Source: Legionellaceae bacterium
GTDB lineage: Bacteria; Pseudomonadota; Gammaproteobacteria; Legionellales; Legionellaceae
Length of the DNA: 64,000 bases
Direction: 5' to 3'
Assembly: GCA_018061965.1 (NCBI GenBank)
Contig: JAGOTG010000003.1
Location: 62,001 to 126,000, forward strand
Both the position numbers and the translations under genes were made by a program. The notes beneath the pieces were generated by a model that was not told where the DNA came from, did no database searches, and worked only from the letters and a program-made list of their open reading frames with translations. Shown here in pieces: positions 43,630 to 52,689 of the stretch (positions are counted from its first letter, which is position 1; the number at the start of each line of letters is the position of its first letter).

Positions 43630-45021
43630 ATGATTGATCTGCAACCTAGAAAAAAAACGACCGACCCCTTAAAAAGGCCCCCGCATTCTATTGAAGCCGA
43701 ACAAGCAATTTTGGGCGGCCTAATGTTAGAAAATCAAGCGCTCGACAAAATTTCTATGAAATTATGTGAGCAAGATTTTTATCGTGGTGAGCATCGCGTA
43801 TTATTTCGTGCCATGGTGAGTCTGACTCAGAAAAGTCAGCCATTCGACTTGGTAACCATTGTTGATCATTTGAAATCGCTCCATGCTCTGGATGATGCTG
43901 GGGGTGAGACTTATTTATTTGAATTGGCTTCCAATACGCCGAGTATTGCTAATGTCAGCGCTTATGCTGATATTGTGCGGGAAAAATCAGTACAACGCCA
44001 ATTGATTACAGTTGCAACAGATATTGCAGATGCTGCTTATAATCCTGGACTCCGGGAAGTAGCCGAATTATTAGATTTTGCAGAAAACCGGGTATTTGTC
44101 ATTGCGGACCAGACCGCAAGAGAGGGCGGGCCAGAACCGATAAAATCGGTGCTGGGGCGTGCTGTGGAACGAATAGATGCCTTGTACCAAAGTGGTAACG
44201 CTATGACGGGTCTCTCCACAGGATTATCTGATTTAGATACGTTAACCTCAGGGTTGCAGCGTTCTGATTTGGTGATCGTGGCAGGTCGGCCATCTATGGG
44301 TAAAACTACTTTCGTGATGAACGTTGCTGAGCATGCAGCGATTAAAGGATCGCAACCTGTACTGGTATTTTCAATGGAAATGCCTGCTGATTCTTTGGCA
44401 ATGAGAATGATGTCTTCTTTAGGGCGTATCGATCAGCATCGTATTCGCACCGGTCAATTAGATGATGACGATTGGCCACGGGTAACTTCTGCCGTTCATA
44501 TGTTATCTGACGCGCCTCTGTTTATAGATGATACACCTGGACTGAGTCCTGCGGAAATGCGTGCACGCGCACGGCGTTTGATGAAAGAGCATGGTCAATT
44601 GGCGCTGATTGTGGTGGATTATTTGCAATTGATGAAAGTACCTGGGTTTAAAGCAGATAATCGCACAGCTGAAATTTCTGAAATTTCGCGTTCTTTAAAG
44701 TCTTTAGCAAAAGAACTACAAGTACCTGTGGTCGCCTTGTCTCAGTTGAATCGAAGCTTAGAGCAACGTCAGGACAAACGACCAGTTATGTCTGATTTGC
44801 GGGAATCAGGTGCGATCGAGCAAGATGCGGATTTGATTTGCTTTATTTATCGCGATGAAGTTTACAATGAAGATAGCCCAGACAAAGGTTGTGCAGAAAT
44901 CATCATAGCAAAGCAACGAAATGGCCCAATTGGAAAAGTACGTGTGGCATTTTTGGGAAAATATACGCGTTTCGAAGATTTGGCTTTTACTGGGTACCAA
45001 GGGGCGGGCACAGGTGGGTAG
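43630..45021 (+). CDS. dnaB: Replicative DNA helicase DnaB
   Basis: Hexameric 5'-3' helicase of the replication fork. N-terminal domain PHSIEAEQAILGGLML, Walker A AGRPSMGKTTF, Walker B LIVVDYLQLM, LSQLNRSLEQR and DLRESGAIEQDADLICFIYRDEVY. The 463-aa length is standard and I see no intein. Overlaps the alr start by 8 bp, matching the common dnaB-alr order in gammaproteobacteria. Confidence 0.97.
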   Translation: MIDLQPRKKTTDPLKRPPHSIEAEQAILGGLMLENQALDKISMKLCEQDFYRGEHRVLFRAMVSLTQKSQPFDLVTIVDHLKSLHALDDAGGETYLFELASNTPSIANVSAYADIVREKSVQRQLITVATDIADAAYNPGLREVAELLDFAENRVFVIADQTAREGGPEPIKSVLGRAVERIDALYQSGNAMTGLSTGLSDLDTLTSGLQRSDLVIVAGRPSMGKTTFVMNVAEHAAIKGSQPVLVFSMEMPADSLAMRMMSSLGRIDQHRIRTGQLDDDDWPRVTSAVHMLSDAPLFIDDTPGLSPAEMRARARRLMKEHGQLALIVVDYLQLMKVPGFKADNRTAEISEISRSLKSLAKELQVPVVALSQLNRSLEQRQDKRPVMSDLRESGAIEQDADLICFIYRDEVYNEDSPDKGCAEIIIAKQRNGPIGKVRVAFLGKYTRFEDLAFTGYQGAGTGG

Positions 45022-46090
45022 ACCGACATATTTGTATATCGATACAGACGCCTTACGCCATAACGTTGCCTGTGTAAAAAATTATGCGCCAGACCAATCG
45101 ATTCTGGCCATGGTCAAGGCGGATGCCTATGGTTGTAGTTTGCAATGGGTGTTGCCTACTTTGGAGCCTCTGGTAGAAGGCTTTGGAGTGGCCTGTTTAG
45201 AAGAAGCCCGTGCGGTGCGTCGCTATTGCCCACAAAAAGAATGCTGGCTCTTGCAGGGTATTTTTTCTCCTGAGGAGATACCTTCTGTGATTGAGTTGGG
45301 GTTGACGGTTGTGGTGCATAATCCACAACAATTAGCTTGGCTGACCGCAAGTCCTGTGTCTGCACCCATCAAAGTTTGGGTGAAAGTTGATACAGGTATG
45401 CATCGTTTGGGGTTCGATCCTCGAGAGTTGGCAGAGGTGCTGGCTACGCTGGATCTGTGTCCTTGGATCGCTAAAGAAATTGGTTTAATGACGCATTTGG
45501 GCTGCGCAGATACGCCGGAGCGTCCAGTTTGCCAACATCAATTGCAGGTATGGAAGGATATCGCGGAGCAATATCCAGATATGCAGAAATCGGTAGCAAA
45601 TTCTGCAGCAATGATTGCTTTGCCTGAGACGCATGTGGATTGGGTGCGACCAGGCTTGATGTTGTACGGCGCTTCCCCTTTTTCTGCGCGTACGAGTGCT
45701 GAACTGGGTCTGCGGCCCGTGATGCATTTTATTTCGGCAGTGACCACGCTCCATCACTGTGAAGCGGGAGATACTATTGGTTACGGCGCTACTTGGCAAT
45801 GCACAAGACCTTCAATCATTGGTGTGATTCCAGTAGGCTACGGGGATGGATATCCTCGGCATGTGAAAGAAAACACTCAAGTATGGATCAATGAGCAGAC
45901 TGTGCCGATTGTAGGACGAGTATCCATGGATATGCTGACCGTTGATTTGACCGATTGCCCAAACGCTAGAATAGGGGATCGCGTTGAATTATGGGGGAAA
46001 TATATTACAATAGAAGCTGTCGCGCATCAGGCCAATACCATTGCGTATGAATTGATGACGCAAGTAACAGCTCGACCTAGGAATAAATAG
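45014..46090 (+). CDS. alr: Alanine racemase
   Basis: PLP enzyme making D-alanine for peptidoglycan. The PLP lysine is in AMVKADAYG near the N-terminus, and the catalytic tyrosine is in TIGYGATW. Other family segments are YIDTDALRHNV, KVDTGMHRLGF, WVRPGLMLYGASPF and VGRVSMDMLTVDLT. The start is GTG at 45014 within the end of dnaB, giving GRPTYLYID; the longer frame in dnaB is a shadow. About 358 aa. Confidence 0.95.
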   Translation: MGRPTYLYIDTDALRHNVACVKNYAPDQSILAMVKADAYGCSLQWVLPTLEPLVEGFGVACLEEARAVRRYCPQKECWLLQGIFSPEEIPSVIELGLTVVVHNPQQLAWLTASPVSAPIKVWVKVDTGMHRLGFDPRELAEVLATLDLCPWIAKEIGLMTHLGCADTPERPVCQHQLQVWKDIAEQYPDMQKSVANSAAMIALPETHVDWVRPGLMLYGASPFSARTSAELGLRPVMHFISAVTTLHHCEAGDTIGYGATWQCTRPSIIGVIPVGYGDGYPRHVKENTQVWINEQTVPIVGRVSMDMLTVDLTDCPNARIGDRVELWGKYITIEAVAHQANTIAYELMTQVTARPRNK

Positions 46091-46098
46091 GATTATTA

Positions 46099-46551
46099 AT
46101 GATGAAAAAAACGATAGCAGTATTGTCACTTTCTATGACGTTAGCAGCATGTGTCCCGCCTAATAATGAACAAGTAGGGGGATTGACTGGTGGCGTGATA
46201 GGTGGACTTGTAGGTAGCCAATTTGGTGGTGGCTCAGGAAAAATTGTCGCTGCAGTGGGCGGCGCTCTCTTGGGTACTCTTATCGGAGGCCGGATTGGAC
46301 AAACGATGGATCGTTTAGATAGATTGGAAATGCAACGTGCTTTAGAGTCAGAGCCAACAGGACAAACCAAAGCATGGACCAATCCCGATAATGGGAATCA
46401 GTATAGAGTTAAACCCACTCATACGTACCAAAACACTCAAAACCAGCCATGTCGCGAATATGTGACTGAAGCAATCATCGGTGGGAAACAAGAAAAAGTA
46501 TACGGAAAGGCTTGTCGTCAGGCAGATGGCAGCTGGAAAGTAGCGAGTTAA
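46099..46551 (+). CDS. 17-kDa surface antigen-type glycine-zipper lipoprotein
   Basis: Outer-membrane lipoprotein of the rickettsial 17-kDa antigen family. The leader MKKTIAVLSLSMTLAAC ends in a lipobox (LAAC) with the modified cysteine. Two glycine-zipper helices follow (GGLTGGVIGGLVGSQFGGG and VGGALLGTLIGGRIG). The C-terminal ~75-residue domain (CREYVTEAIIGGKQEKVYGKAC) has the two cysteines and the EYxxxxxxGGKxExxYG pattern of that family. 150 aa from ATG at 46099; ATG at 46102 is an alternative. Confidence 0.9.
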   Translation: MMKKTIAVLSLSMTLAACVPPNNEQVGGLTGGVIGGLVGSQFGGGSGKIVAAVGGALLGTLIGGRIGQTMDRLDRLEMQRALESEPTGQTKAWTNPDNGNQYRVKPTHTYQNTQNQPCREYVTEAIIGGKQEKVYGKACRQADGSWKVAS

Positions 46552-46599
46552 AAGGATCTAGAAACTAAGCATGACAATTTGAGCATGTTCAAGAAATTA

Positions 46600-46684
46600 T
46601 GTCATCCCCGCGTAGGCGGGGATCCATCCTTGGTTTGGCAGAGTGCCAATGTAGGAATGGATTCCCGCCTACTCGAGAATGACA
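46600..46684. repeat. GC-rich dispersed palindrome
   Basis: TGTCATCCCCGCGTAGGCGG at the left pairs with the reverse complement of ATTCCCGCCTACTCGAGAATGACA at the right, with an inner GGATCCAT / ATGGATTCC. Translated in reverse it yields the SRVGGNP...MDPRLRGDD peptide seen as a spurious product of similar repeats in many proteobacterial genomes. It lies in the 230-bp gap between the lipoprotein gene and etfB. Confidence 0.8.
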
Positions 46685-46781
46685 CAGTCCCTTTGAACCA
46701 TGATTGAAACTCAAACCGTTCGGGCTAAAGAGTCCCGAGCAGTTGCGGCGATGCGATGTTACATAACAGCAGGGAGCAAAC

Positions 46782-47534
46782 ATGAAGATTTTGGTCACCG
46801 TCAAACGTGTGATTGACCCCTATGTACGGATTCGCGTGAATACTGATCAATCTGAGATCGAAACGCGGAACGTCAAAATGGCAATGAATCCTTTTGATGA
46901 AATTGCTTTGGAAGCAGCTCTGCGTTTACGCGAAAGCCAGATAGCGCAGGAAATTATTGTTCTTACGATTGGGCCGGAAGTGTGCCAAGAAACCTTGAGA
47001 CATGGGTTGGCTTTGGGTGCTGACCGCGCCATTTTGATCCGCAGTGATGATGCATATTGTAGTTTTAATAGAGCTAAAATCCTGCAAAAAACTATTCTTC
47101 AAGAGAGCCCGGATTTGGTACTCATGGGCAAGCAAGCGATTGATGATGATAACAATCAAACCCCACAAATGTTGGCGGGGTTATTAAATTGGCCACAAAT
47201 TACTTTTGCTTCTCAATTAGAAATTACCGACCGCGAATTAACCGCTACTCGGGAAATTGATCAGGGTTTGGAGTTGTTACAAACCACATTGCCTGCTGTC
47301 GTGAGCGTGGATTTGCGTTTGAATCAACCGCGTTATGCAAGTTTACCGAATATTATGAAAGCCAAACAAAAACCCTTACAAATCATCGAACTGGACAGCT
47401 TGGGTTTGAATTTGCAAACGCATATCAAAAAGATGCAAATCAAAAACCCTTCACGTAGGCCAGGAGGCATTATGGTGGAATCTGTAGCGGCGTTATTGGA
47501 TAAACTACAACATGAAGCTAAGGTGTTGCCATGA
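46782..47534 (+). CDS. etfB: Electron transfer flavoprotein beta subunit
   Basis: With EtfA, carries electrons from acyl-CoA and other dehydrogenases to the quinone pool through ETF:quinone oxidoreductase. MKILVTVKRVIDP opens the protein as in the family; MNPFDEIALEAALRLRE, LVLMGKQAIDDDNNQTPQMLAGLL and LPAVVSVDLRLNQPRYASLPNIMKAK are signature stretches of the AMP-binding subunit. 250 aa. A purine-rich AGGGAGC precedes the ATG. Overlaps etfA by 4 bp. Confidence 0.96.
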   Translation: MKILVTVKRVIDPYVRIRVNTDQSEIETRNVKMAMNPFDEIALEAALRLRESQIAQEIIVLTIGPEVCQETLRHGLALGADRAILIRSDDAYCSFNRAKILQKTILQESPDLVLMGKQAIDDDNNQTPQMLAGLLNWPQITFASQLEITDRELTATREIDQGLELLQTTLPAVVSVDLRLNQPRYASLPNIMKAKQKPLQIIELDSLGLNLQTHIKKMQIKNPSRRPGGIMVESVAALLDKLQHEAKVLP

Positions 47535-48484
47535 CAATATTGCTGATTGCGGAACATGATCACCAACATTTGGATGCAACATTTGCTCATGTACTCGGTT
47601 CTGTACAAAGTTTGGGGCAAGAACTCGTTGTGTTGGTAGCAGGGCAGCATTGTGCGACAGTTGCTGCAGAAGCAGCATCCTATCAAGGCGTTGGTACTGT
47701 GTGGTTGGTAGAAGATCCAGCTTTTGAGCATTCTTTGGCCGAGCAATTGAGCCCGGTTATTGCGCAATTAGCTCATGATTGCGATTATCTGGTCATGGCT
47801 GCTACGACATTAGGCAAAAATATATTACCACGTACTGCAGCTTTATTAGGCGTGAGCCAAGTGTCGGATGTCACAGCCATTGTGAGTCTAGATACCTTTG
47901 AACATCCCATTTATGCCGGGAATGCAGTAGAAACTGTACAAATACTGGATAAGCAAAAAATATTGAGCATTCGGGCGACAGCCTTTGCAGCGGTCACGGC
48001 TCAACAGACGCCCTGTCTAGTCGAAAAACCTGCTGTGCAAATTCCAGCTTGTCCCACACGCTTTGTACGTCGCGAACTCAGCCAATCAGTCCGTCCTGAT
48101 CTGACCAATGCGAAAATTATCGTTTCTGGAGGCAGAGGCCTGCAGTCGAAGGAGCAATTTAAATTAGTCGAAGATTTAGCAGATAAATTAGGGGCAGCTT
48201 TGGGTGCTTCCCGAGCTGCTGTGGATGCGGGCTTTATTTCAAATGATCATCAGGTGGGTCAAACGGGTAAAATTGTAGCCCCCAAACTCTATTTTGCGAT
48301 TGGGATCTCGGGTGCTATCCAGCATATTGCCGGGATCAAAGATGCGCAAATTATTGTGGCGATTAATAAGGATGAGAATGCGCCTATTTTTCAAATTGCC
48401 AATTATGGATTAGTCGGAGATTTGTTTGAGGTGGTTCCAAAATTAGTTCTTGAATTACAACAGCGAGGGTTATGCAAATGTTGA
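47531..48484 (+). CDS. etfA: Electron transfer flavoprotein alpha subunit
   Basis: FAD-binding partner of EtfB. The C-terminal FAD domain has SGGRGLQSKEQFKLVEDLAD, GASRAAVDAGF, VGQTGKIVAPKLYFAIGISGAIQH and INKDENAPIFQIANYGLVGD, the complete family signature. 317 aa is normal. It starts in an ATGA overlap with etfB and ends 7-13 bp into the ald start. Confidence 0.97.
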   Translation: MTILLIAEHDHQHLDATFAHVLGSVQSLGQELVVLVAGQHCATVAAEAASYQGVGTVWLVEDPAFEHSLAEQLSPVIAQLAHDCDYLVMAATTLGKNILPRTAALLGVSQVSDVTAIVSLDTFEHPIYAGNAVETVQILDKQKILSIRATAFAAVTAQQTPCLVEKPAVQIPACPTRFVRRELSQSVRPDLTNAKIIVSGGRGLQSKEQFKLVEDLADKLGAALGASRAAVDAGFISNDHQVGQTGKIVAPKLYFAIGISGAIQHIAGIKDAQIIVAINKDENAPIFQIANYGLVGDLFEVVPKLVLELQQRGLCKC

Positions 48485-49596
48485 TTGGTGTGCCAAAGGA
48501 GATAAAACCTCAAGAGTACCGAGTTGGTTTAGTGCCATCCGGAGTCAGAGAATTAGTAAAAATAGGCGGAAAAGTGCTGGTGGAGCGCGATGCAGGTCGT
48601 GGCATCCAAATCACTGACGAAGACTATCGTGCAGCGGGTGCAGAAATTGTGGCGACGCCAGAAGAAATTTTTGAACGCTCGGATCTCATTGTCAAAGTCA
48701 AAGAGCCGCAACCCGAAGAATGTCGCAGATTGCATGCGGGTCAAACAATATTTGCTTTTTTACATTTGGCACCTGATTTACAGCAAATTCGTCTATTACA
48801 GGCCTCTGGCGTTACAGCCATTGCATTTGAAACGGTTACCCAACTTGGAGGAGGCTTACCCTTATTAGCGCCTTCCTCAGAGGTTGCTGGACGTTTGGCC
48901 GTGCAGGCGGGCGCGCATTGCTTGGAAATCGCACAAGGTGGAAAAGGAAAATTATTAGGGGGCGTGCCTGGTGTGGCGCCTGCGAATGTGACGATATTAG
49001 GCGGAGGGGTAGCAGGCACTCAAGCGTTGCAAATTGCAATTGGCATGGGAGCGCGCGTTACTGTTTTGGATAATTCGTTACCACGGTTACGTTGGTTAGA
49101 CAGTCAATTTCATTCCAAGATCAATACGATCTATGCTACCCAGGGGGCGATAGAAGCGGCTGTGGTGGATGCTGATTTGGTGATTGGTGCGGTGTTGGTT
49201 CCAGGTGCTACTGCGCCCAAATTGGTGACTAAAGAGATGATTGCTGCGATGCAACCAGGTTCTGTTGTGGTGGATATCGCGATTGATCAAGGAGGATGTT
49301 TTGCGACAAGCCGTCCAACGACCCATCATGAACCCACTTTTGTAGTGGACCAAATTGTGCATTATTGTGTTGCAAATATGCCTGGCGCGGTCCCTTTGAC
49401 GTCTACTTATGCATTAGCTAATGCCACATTGCCATTTGTTTTGAGTATGGTTAACAAAGGCGTGAAACCAGCTTTAATGTCGGATCCGCATTTTTTAAAC
49501 GGTCTGTCAGTGCACGCTGGACGTCTAACGTATCAAGCTGTAGCGGATGCCGCGCAAGATAGATATGTTCCTGCACTGGATTCGTTAAATGCTTAA
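48478..49596 (+). CDS. ald: Alanine dehydrogenase
   Basis: NAD-dependent oxidative deamination of L-alanine to pyruvate and ammonia. N-terminus MLIGVPKEIKPQEYRVGLVP, KVKEPQPEE, and the Rossmann motif LGGGVAGTQALQIAIGMGA are typical; DIAIDQGGCFATSRPTTHHEP and VHYCVANMPGAVP complete the signature. 372 aa. ATG at 48478 gives the family N-terminus; ATG at 48472 adds two residues. A PntA-like transhydrogenase subunit is the main alternative, but the C-terminus is Ald-like. Alanine use fits a host-amino-acid diet. Confidence 0.93.
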   Translation: MLIGVPKEIKPQEYRVGLVPSGVRELVKIGGKVLVERDAGRGIQITDEDYRAAGAEIVATPEEIFERSDLIVKVKEPQPEECRRLHAGQTIFAFLHLAPDLQQIRLLQASGVTAIAFETVTQLGGGLPLLAPSSEVAGRLAVQAGAHCLEIAQGGKGKLLGGVPGVAPANVTILGGGVAGTQALQIAIGMGARVTVLDNSLPRLRWLDSQFHSKINTIYATQGAIEAAVVDADLVIGAVLVPGATAPKLVTKEMIAAMQPGSVVVDIAIDQGGCFATSRPTTHHEPTFVVDQIVHYCVANMPGAVPLTSTYALANATLPFVLSMVNKGVKPALMSDPHFLNGLSVHAGRLTYQAVADAAQDRYVPALDSLNA

Positions 49597-50272
49597 ATCG
49601 CGTAAGCAGCCCACTGATTTGAAGATGCAAGTTGCACAAGCTGCATTAGACTATCTGACTGAGCGCGTGACTATTGGAGTTGGCACGGGGCGAACTGCTA
49701 ATTGTTTTATTGAGTTACTGAGCCAACGCAAACATCTGATTGATGCTTGCGTGGCCAGCTCAGTCGAAACCGAACGGCGTCTCAAAGCACATGGGTTTTT
49801 GGTTTTGGATTTGCCAACTGTGGATCATTTAGAGTGGTATTTTGATGGCGCTGATGAAGTGAATCTGCAACATCAAATGATCAAAGGTGGTGGCGGAGCC
49901 ATGACTCGGGAAAAAATTGTGGCCAATGCGGCGAAAACCTTTGTGTGTATGATTGAAACCCATAAATGGGTACAGCATTTAGGACAATTTCCAGTTGCAG
50001 TAGAGGTGATCCCTATGGCTCGGAGTTTAGTGGGGCGTGCCTTGCTTGATATGGGTTGCGACCCAGCTTATCGGCAAGGATTTGTCACTGATAATGGCAA
50101 TATTATTTTAGATGCGCATCAATGCAATCCAGACAAATTTCCTAATTTAGAGCGAGATATTAAGCAAATTACCGGCGTGGTAGAGACTGGTTTGTTTTTA
50201 CATCGCAAAGCCGATATTGTGTTATGCGCTGGTGTTGATGGTGTGACCACTACGAAATTGACGAGTTTTTAA
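49589..50272 (+). CDS. rpiA: Ribose-5-phosphate isomerase A
   Basis: Interconverts ribose-5-phosphate and ribulose-5-phosphate. Motifs: GVGTGRTANCFIELL, a Ser-rich CVASSVETERRL, YFDGADEVN with the active Asp, IKGGGGAMTREKIVA and GCDPAYRQGFVTDNGNIILD. 227 aa. Overlaps the end of ald by 8 bp, so it is translated from the same message as etfB-etfA-ald. TGRTA replaces the more usual TGSTA. Confidence 0.95.
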   Translation: MLKSRKQPTDLKMQVAQAALDYLTERVTIGVGTGRTANCFIELLSQRKHLIDACVASSVETERRLKAHGFLVLDLPTVDHLEWYFDGADEVNLQHQMIKGGGGAMTREKIVANAAKTFVCMIETHKWVQHLGQFPVAVEVIPMARSLVGRALLDMGCDPAYRQGFVTDNGNIILDAHQCNPDKFPNLERDIKQITGVVETGLFLHRKADIVLCAGVDGVTTTKLTSF

Positions 50273-50294
50273 TAACTATTTTGGAGTAAACCTA

Positions 50295-50444
50295 TTGGAT
50301 AAAAACGTTAGGAATGAGCAAAAACCATCCGATCTGCAAGATAAAAATAAAGGCGTTATTGGTCGTATTAAAAAGATTTTTTTACAAGTGATGGACGTTA
50401 TTGCAGAGGCGTTTTCTGCCATCGTCGTAAGCATCTTCGGATGA
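50295..50444 (+). CDS. Probable small protein, 49 aa, TTG start
   Basis: An open frame from TTG at 50295 to TGA at 50444, preceded by GGAG (50283-50286) at 8 nt. It begins 22 bp after the rpiA stop and so could be the last gene of the etfB-rpiA message. The product has a charged N-terminal half (LDKNVRNEQKPSDLQDKNKG) and a C-terminal amphipathic or membrane-binding helix (IFLQVMDVIAEAFSAIVV). Not a family I recognise. The TTG start and short length make it uncertain. Together with flanking DNA it accounts for the 317-bp gap, in which I see nothing else but a TATAAT at 50552. Confidence 0.45.
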   Translation: MDKNVRNEQKPSDLQDKNKGVIGRIKKIFLQVMDVIAEAFSAIVVSIFG

Positions 50445-50589
50445 ATTAAGTTCGCGGTTATTGACAACATTCCCAACACCTCATGAAACTGCTTTACGGC
50501 TGAAAAATCACAGGTATAAAATTGTTTGTATATTTTTTGATCTAAATATTGTATAATAGATCACTTGTGAATAATATAGGTCTCTATAA

Positions 50590-51354
50590 ATGCGTAAAAA
50601 ATTAACTGCTCTGATAACTCGTGCCGATAAAACAAAAAATATGCATAAAAGATTGGACATCTATACAGGAATATTAACTACACCACAAAACACCGAATAT
50701 TTGAGTGCAGAAGAAATTGCAGATGTTTTTTATAATCGCTCACTCAATCATATGGAAATATGCGGCTATCATTTTTCAAGAGGTGAATATATAGAAGCGA
50801 TAAAAGATATGCGCCGTGCAGATTCTGATATAAGAAATGCTGAGATAAGATATGAGCAAACAACAAATAAAAATGCTTGCAAACAGAGAATGAGCGAATA
50901 TCGCAACACTCGTATGCACATTATTGAGGTAAAAGAAGGACAATCTGATCCATCAATTTCTGAGTTTATAAAAGTGAGTAGACTCATCATCACGACTTCT
51001 GCTACATCCTCTGGTTTCAATGATAGCCCTATAGATGGCTATAGTGCAGACACCGAAGCATTAGACACGCAAAAAATTCTGCCCGCAAAGCGCCCACGAT
51101 CCTCATCGCCAGAACGGTTAGGATTTTTTGAGTTATTTGCTGCTTCTCAAGCGCCTGCCCAGCAAGTGATTAACGAACCAGGCTTCCATATAGCGGCTCA
51201 ACAACCAAACGAGAAGGGACTAAATTTTAATCCCCCCGCCTTTTTCAGCAAAACCGCTGTATTGAACAGAAAGTTAGAAAAATCTACCCTTCGAAGGGAA
51301 CTAGAAGAAGCAAATCTCCTGGACCCAAAGATTTTGCAGCGGCAAGCAGTTTGA
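50590..51354 (+). CDS. Unrecognised 254-aa protein with a TPR-like segment and basic cluster
   Basis: No family recognised. Residues ~40-95 (AEEIADVFYNRSLNHMEICG then GEYIEAIKDMRRADSDI) have the spacing of one or two TPR helices. A Ser/Thr-rich linker follows, then PAKRPRSSSPER at 165-176, which resembles a monopartite nuclear-localisation signal. The last ~75 residues are charged (KLEKSTLRRELEEANLLDP). No leader or membrane segment. It stands alone, with a TATAAT at 50552 about 38 nt upstream of its ATG, and converges on fabV. Confidence 0.72.
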   Translation: MRKKLTALITRADKTKNMHKRLDIYTGILTTPQNTEYLSAEEIADVFYNRSLNHMEICGYHFSRGEYIEAIKDMRRADSDIRNAEIRYEQTTNKNACKQRMSEYRNTRMHIIEVKEGQSDPSISEFIKVSRLIITTSATSSGFNDSPIDGYSADTEALDTQKILPAKRPRSSSPERLGFFELFAASQAPAQQVINEPGFHIAAQQPNEKGLNFNPPAFFSKTAVLNRKLEKSTLRRELEEANLLDPKILQRQAV

Positions 51355-51383
51355 GTCAAAATATCCTGTCTGGTGCTGAATGG

Positions 51384-52571
51384 TTATATCGATTCGATCA
51401 TTCTCACCGGGTCAACATCGGCGTCATAATTAATGCCAGGTATGTTGAATCCAAATAGTCGGTAAAAATCTTCACGATAACCGCTGATGTCACTTTCCTG
51501 CATTAAATTATCAGTGGTGATATGTTCCCATAGCTGGCTAATTTTTTCTTGGGTAGTGTTCTGCATCTCGAGATCATCGATACGTATATAACCTTCAGCA
51601 TCACGAGCAGGTCGGTTGGATGAGTATAAATGCTGATTAAACAAACGATACATCTGTTCAATGCATCCTTCATGCGTACCCTGTTCTTTCATAATTTTAA
51701 ACAAAATTGAAATATAAAGAGGCACAACAGGGATGGCGGCACTGGATTGAGTAACCACTGCTTTATCAACCGAAACCACCGCTTGTCCGTGAATAGACGA
51801 TAGTTTTTGATTTAATTTATCAGCAGTTTCTTTTAAATGAATTTTTGCTTTACCTATTGTACCTTCCTTGTATAAACCATAGGTTAATTCTGGACCAATA
51901 TACGAATAGGCAACCGTCAGAATCCCATCTGCCAATAAGTTTTCTTTAGCAAGAAAATCAATCCACATTTCCCAATCTTCGCCGCCCATTACCGCAACGG
52001 TATTGGCTATTTCTTCCTCTGTGGCAGGTTCAATGCTGACATTTTTTACTTCCCCACGAAAGACATCCACTGTTTTACCGGAAAAAGCGTGGTCAGTTGG
52101 TTTTAATACCGATGTATACACTTGACCGGTGACAGGGTGGGTGCGGCGTGGTGTTGCTAGACTATAGATGATTAAATCGACTTGATTGAAATCCTTGCGA
52201 ATTAATTCGGCGGTTTGATCTTTGATCTCTTGGGAAAAAGCGTCTCCATTAATGCTTTTAGCATAATGGCCATCATGATGAGCAATTTTTTCAAAGGCGG
52301 CTGAATTATACCAGCCAGCGGAAGCTGTACGCTCACCTTCTGCGGGTTTTTCATAAAAAACGCCAATTGTTTTTGCATCTGCGCCAAAAGTAGCGGCGAT
52401 ACGGCTTGCCAATCCATAGCCAGTAGAGGCACCAATCACCAACACATTTTTAGGGCCGGAAAATCGAGTTTGTGATTTTATATACTCGACTTGTTCTTCC
52501 ACTGCTTTAAAACAACCGTCCGGATGAGCGGTAGTACAAATAAATCCTCGAACTTTTGGCTTGATAATCAT
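51384..52571 (-). CDS. fabV: Enoyl-ACP / trans-2-enoyl-CoA reductase FabV
   Basis: NADH-dependent reductase for the last step of fatty acid elongation, an alternative to FabI and intrinsically resistant to triclosan in known cases. N-terminus MIIKPKVRGFICTTAHPDGC, NADH fold VLVIGASTGYGLASRIAATFGADA, VDLIIYSLATPRRTHP, and the active site YSYIGPELTYGLYKEGTIGKAK with the FabV Y-x8-K spacing. 395 aa, normal. Stands alone, converging on the TPR-like gene. Confidence 0.96.
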   Translation of the reverse strand: MIIKPKVRGFICTTAHPDGCFKAVEEQVEYIKSQTRFSGPKNVLVIGASTGYGLASRIAATFGADAKTIGVFYEKPAEGERTASAGWYNSAAFEKIAHHDGHYAKSINGDAFSQEIKDQTAELIRKDFNQVDLIIYSLATPRRTHPVTGQVYTSVLKPTDHAFSGKTVDVFRGEVKNVSIEPATEEEIANTVAVMGGEDWEMWIDFLAKENLLADGILTVAYSYIGPELTYGLYKEGTIGKAKIHLKETADKLNQKLSSIHGQAVVSVDKAVVTQSSAAIPVVPLYISILFKIMKEQGTHEGCIEQMYRLFNQHLYSSNRPARDAEGYIRIDDLEMQNTTQEKISQLWEHITTDNLMQESDISGYREDFYRLFGFNIPGINYDADVDPVRMIESI

Positions 52572-52689
52572 GGGATATCTCTTTTATACGCGTTATTGCG
52601 ATCAACAAATCAAGTTGTATATTAAAGATTTATTATTGTTTGAACAAGGTTATTTTAAACTCGATTCCGGTCTGATCGGTATTTTCTTC

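Noticed and set aside
44921..45013. Alanine racemase starting 31 codons earlier inside dnaB
   Set aside because: The added residues are a shifted reading of the dnaB end; the GTG at 45014 gives the usual N-terminus.
46589..46804. A 71-codon minus-strand frame containing SRVGGNP and MDPRLRGDD
   Set aside because: It is the translation of the GC-rich repeat and overlaps the etfB start; such peptides are recurrent annotation artefacts.
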